Positions 61,904 through 64,000 of a DNA stretch of 64,000 nt are shown here, piece after piece (position 1 is the stretch's first letter; each line of letters opens with the position of its first letter). The notes beneath the pieces are model-generated. The model was not told where the DNA came from and did not search any database. It saw nothing but the letters and a program-made list of their open reading frames with translations. The translations under genes were made by a program, and so were the position numbers. Source of the stretch: Ruegeria halocynthiae (GTDB lineage: Bacteria; Pseudomonadota; Alphaproteobacteria; Rhodobacterales; Rhodobacteraceae); contig NZ_FNNP01000002.1 in assembly GCF_900106805.1 (NCBI RefSeq), forward strand, positions 62,001-126,000. Reading direction: 5' to 3'.

Positions 61904-62887
61904 ATGCCCGTACCAGCTCCTAACCTGTACCCTGATTTCAACACGATCCGGCTGAGCCACGTTTGCCTGAACGTAAGCGATCTGGCGGCTTCGCGTAAGT
62001 TCTACTCAGAAGTTCTGGGCCTGCAGGTCTCGGACGAAAGTGACAGTCATGTCTATCTGCGCGCGATGGAGGAACGTGGGCATCACTGCGTAATCCTGCA
62101 GAAATCTGATCAGCCGGGTACCGTGGAAGTCATGGGTTTCAAAACTTTTGACGAAGAGGACCTGGATCGGGCCGAGGCCTATTTTCAATCCAAAGGCCGC
62201 CCAACCGCCTGGGTTGACCGCCCATATCAGGGCCGAACTTTGCTGACCTCGGACAATATGGGCATTCCGCTAGAGTTTTATCACAAGATGGACCGATTGG
62301 GGCCGATCCATCAAAACTACGCGCTCTATCGTGGTGTAAAACCGTTGCGGATTGATCATTTCAACTGTTTTTCGACCAATGTTGACAACAGCGTTGCCTT
62401 CTACAGCGATTTTGGATTTCGTGTCACTGAGTACACAGAAGATGAAGACAGCAAGAAATTGTGGGCCGCCTGGATGCACCGCAAGGGTGGGGTGCATGAC
62501 ATGGCTTTCACCAATGGCAAAGGCCCACGAATGCACCACGTTGCCTTCTGGGTGCCCACCCCGCTGAATATCATTGATCTGCTCGATCTGATGTCCACCA
62601 CTGGATATGTGGACAACATCGAACGCGGCCCGGGGCGGCACGGTATTTCGAATGCCTTCTTCCTGTATATCCTCGACCCCGATGGCCACCGGATTGAGAT
62701 CTATTGTTCAGATTATCAGACCGTTGACCCTGATCTGGAACCGATCAAGTGGGATCTGAAGGACCCGCAGCGTCAGACGCTTTGGGGTGCACCGGCACCG
62801 CGCAGCTGGTTTGAACACGGTACGTCCTTTGTGGGTGTCGATGTAAACGAACCGGATCTGTCCGCATCCCCGATCATCGCACCGTAA
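61904..62887 (+). CDS. Homoprotocatechuate 2,3-dioxygenase, vicinal-oxygen-chelate type
   Basis: A 327-residue extradiol dioxygenase with two glyoxalase-like modules. Fe(II) ligands are seen as His in PLRIDHFNCFS (near 148-151), His in PRMHHVAFW (near 209) and Glu in PDGHRIEIYCSDYQ (near 260). The layout and C-terminus match HPCD of Gram-positive bacteria and not HpaD. It is preceded by an AGGAGG site 13 bases after hpaD. Either it duplicates HpaD's step or it works on a related catechol. Confidence 0.87.
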   Translation: MPVPAPNLYPDFNTIRLSHVCLNVSDLAASRKFYSEVLGLQVSDESDSHVYLRAMEERGHHCVILQKSDQPGTVEVMGFKTFDEEDLDRAEAYFQSKGRPTAWVDRPYQGRTLLTSDNMGIPLEFYHKMDRLGPIHQNYALYRGVKPLRIDHFNCFSTNVDNSVAFYSDFGFRVTEYTEDEDSKKLWAAWMHRKGGVHDMAFTNGKGPRMHHVAFWVPTPLNIIDLLDLMSTTGYVDNIERGPGRHGISNAFFLYILDPDGHRIEIYCSDYQTVDPDLEPIKWDLKDPQRQTLWGAPAPRSWFEHGTSFVGVDVNEPDLSASPIIAP

Positions 62888-62897
62888 GAAGAATAAT

Positions 62898-63222
62898 ATG
62901 ATCGAACTGAGCGACCTCGGTCTGTTACGTGAGGCTACCCTTGTTGACGCAGGCTGGGTTGCGGCCGATGCCGAGACAGGAATTGCTGCAGCCGACCCGG
63001 CAAGCGGAGTGGTTATCGGTCATGTTCCCAATCTGGGCGCGCCCGAGACCACACGAGTCATAGAGACAGGTGGCGACGTACCTTCACCGTGCTCGACAAT
63101 GATGAACTAGACGCCACGGTCGAGGGAGCGGTGTTGAGAAGTTTCGCACCAATGGACTAGATGATTTCATGGAACTCAAATATCTCTGCATGGGCGGGAT
63201 TGATGCCGCCGAGGAGGCCTAA
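62898..63222 (+). pseudogene. Decayed succinate-semialdehyde dehydrogenase (gabD) remnant
   Basis: Three collapsed pieces of a GabD-like aldehyde dehydrogenase. An N-terminal part (62898 to about 63058, SDLGLLREATLVDAGWVAAD and GVVIGHVPNLGAPETTR) joins an internal part (GGDVP, then, after a one-base loss, FTVLDNDELDATVEGAV near 63083-63133). A C-terminal part follows in the frame of LDDFMELKYLCMGG (63155-63222). About 1.2 kb is missing, including the catalytic cysteine. The old stop codon still overlaps the next start as TAATG, a trace of coupling. Succinate semialdehyde is a final product of the hpa route, so an original role here makes sense. Confidence 0.75.
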
Positions 63223-64000
63223 TGCGCTTTGCAACTTACACCGCCAACGGAAAAACTCATTTTGGTGCGATCACCGATGAGGGCGCGATAGCGTTGAACA
63301 ACGAATTTCCCGATCACAACAGTCTTTATGAAGTTGTCGCGGCAGGGGCATTCGATCAGTTGGCTGCCGCCGTCGAAGGAAAATCGGTCACACATACGGA
63401 TTTCACCTATGAAATGGTGATGCCGGATGTACGACGTATCCTCTGCGTTGGCGTGAACTTTCCTGACCGCAACGCGGAATACAAGGATGGAAGTGCTCAA
63501 CCCAAATACATGTCGCTGTTTCCGCGTTTCGCCAGCGGCTTTACCGGGCACGACTGCCCGCTGATCCGCCCACCAGAGAACCATACGCTGGATTACGAAG
63601 GCGAAGTGGCTATCGTGATCGGCAAGGCGGGCCGCCGGATTTCGCAGGATGACGCATATGACCACATCGCGGCCTTGACCCTATGCAACGAAGGCACGAT
63701 CCGCGATTGGGTCCGCCACGCCAAGTTCAACGTTACTCAGGGCAAGAACTGGGACAACTCCGGCGCCATCGGTCCATGGCTGGTTCCCTTTTGCGACGCC
63801 GCCCAACTGGACGACGCTCGCATCCAGACCCATGTGAACGGAGAGTTGCGCCAGGACGATACGCTGAACCGCATGATGTTCCCGATCCGGCGCGAGATCG
63901 AATACATTTCGACCTTCATGACCCTGCGGCCCGGCGACATCATCGTCACCGGCACGCCGACCGGTGCGGGTGCGCGGTTTGATCCGCCGAAATACCTGGC
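63222..64000 (+). CDS. Fumarylacetoacetate-hydrolase-family protein (HpaG-like; 3' end outside window)
   Basis: At least 259 residues from ATG 63222, preceded by GAGGAGG and overlapping the remnant's stop. The FAH fold is plain: CVGVNFPDRNAEYKDGS, then HTLDYEGEVAIVIGKAGRR (metal-binding acids), AALTLCNEGTIRDWVRHAKF and VTGTPTGAGARFDPP. In an hpa cluster this fits the decarboxylase/isomerase HpaG or the hydratase HpaH-like role, but the truncated view does not settle which. The frame is open at the window edge. Confidence 0.85.
   Translation, partial: MRFATYTANGKTHFGAITDEGAIALNNEFPDHNSLYEVVAAGAFDQLAAAVEGKSVTHTDFTYEMVMPDVRRILCVGVNFPDRNAEYKDGSAQPKYMSLFPRFASGFTGHDCPLIRPPENHTLDYEGEVAIVIGKAGRRISQDDAYDHIAALTLCNEGTIRDWVRHAKFNVTQGKNWDNSGAIGPWLVPFCDAAQLDDARIQTHVNGELRQDDTLNRMMFPIRREIEYISTFMTLRPGDIIVTGTPTGAGARFDPPKYL

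Noticed and set aside
1-64000. tRNA genes, CRISPR arrays, prophage or intact insertion sequences
   Set aside because: Looked for by eye and not found; no integrase or transposase frame and no regularly spaced repeats.

Overview
The window reads as chromosomal DNA of a marine alphaproteobacterium of the Rhodobacteraceae (Roseobacter group). The grounds are gene content and style: a heme locus hmuSTUV, a C-P lyase operon with the DUF1045 gene, a cyoABCD-SURF1 oxidase operon, a tripartite tricarboxylate transporter, an hpa ring-cleavage cluster, moderately high GC, and many 4-base start/stop overlaps. No tRNA, rRNA, CRISPR array, intact insertion sequence or prophage was seen. Genus and species cannot be fixed from this.  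Layout: 0-3 kb, polar amino-acid ABC importer (ATPase cut by the window edge). 3-8 kb, a redox/catabolic patch: fatty-acid-type desaturase with a Rieske ferredoxin, an M29/NicX-like metalloenzyme divergent from a LysR regulator, and a VanA-like Rieske oxygenase. 8-17 kb, heme uptake: a TonB-dependent receptor divergent from hmuSTUV, then a secreted DUF4856 protein and a fatty-acid-hydroxylase-superfamily membrane protein. 17.7-25.3 kb, phosphonate C-P lyase: phnF divergent from phnGHIJKLN, an inverted DUF1045 gene, and phnM. 25.3-27.7 kb, a GntR regulator divergent from a UxaA/GarD-type dehydratase. 27.8-35 kb, a siderophore uptake operon read leftwards (receptor, binding protein, two permeases, ATPase, siderophore-interacting flavoprotein). 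35-38 kb, aconitase B. 38-44.6 kb, an MFS transporter and the cyo quinol oxidase operon. 44.7-47.7 kb, a leftward operon of a shortened siderophore-interacting-like protein, exbB, two exbD genes and tonB, which would energise both receptors.  48-64 kb is the most interesting part. A seven-gene leftward operon (tctC-tctB-tctA, aldehyde dehydrogenase, an AGXT2L-type PLP phospho-lyase, an APH-fold kinase, a Tm-1-like/UPF0261 protein) looks like a complete import-phosphorylate-eliminate-oxidise route for an amino alcohol or hydroxylated amine. It is divergent from an IclR regulator and an omega-aminotransferase, and is followed by the homoprotocatechuate meta-cleavage genes (hpaR divergent from hpaF, hpaE, hpaD, a second non-homologous dioxygenase, a decayed gabD and an FAH-family gene cut by the window edge). 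An identical 13-base word lies in the same orientation ahead of tctC and of hpaF. Together these suggest, as a hypothesis, that the two units are co-regulated and that the operon may feed (hydroxy)phenylacetate into the hpa pathway.  Product names rest on reading motifs and context by eye; no database search was run.
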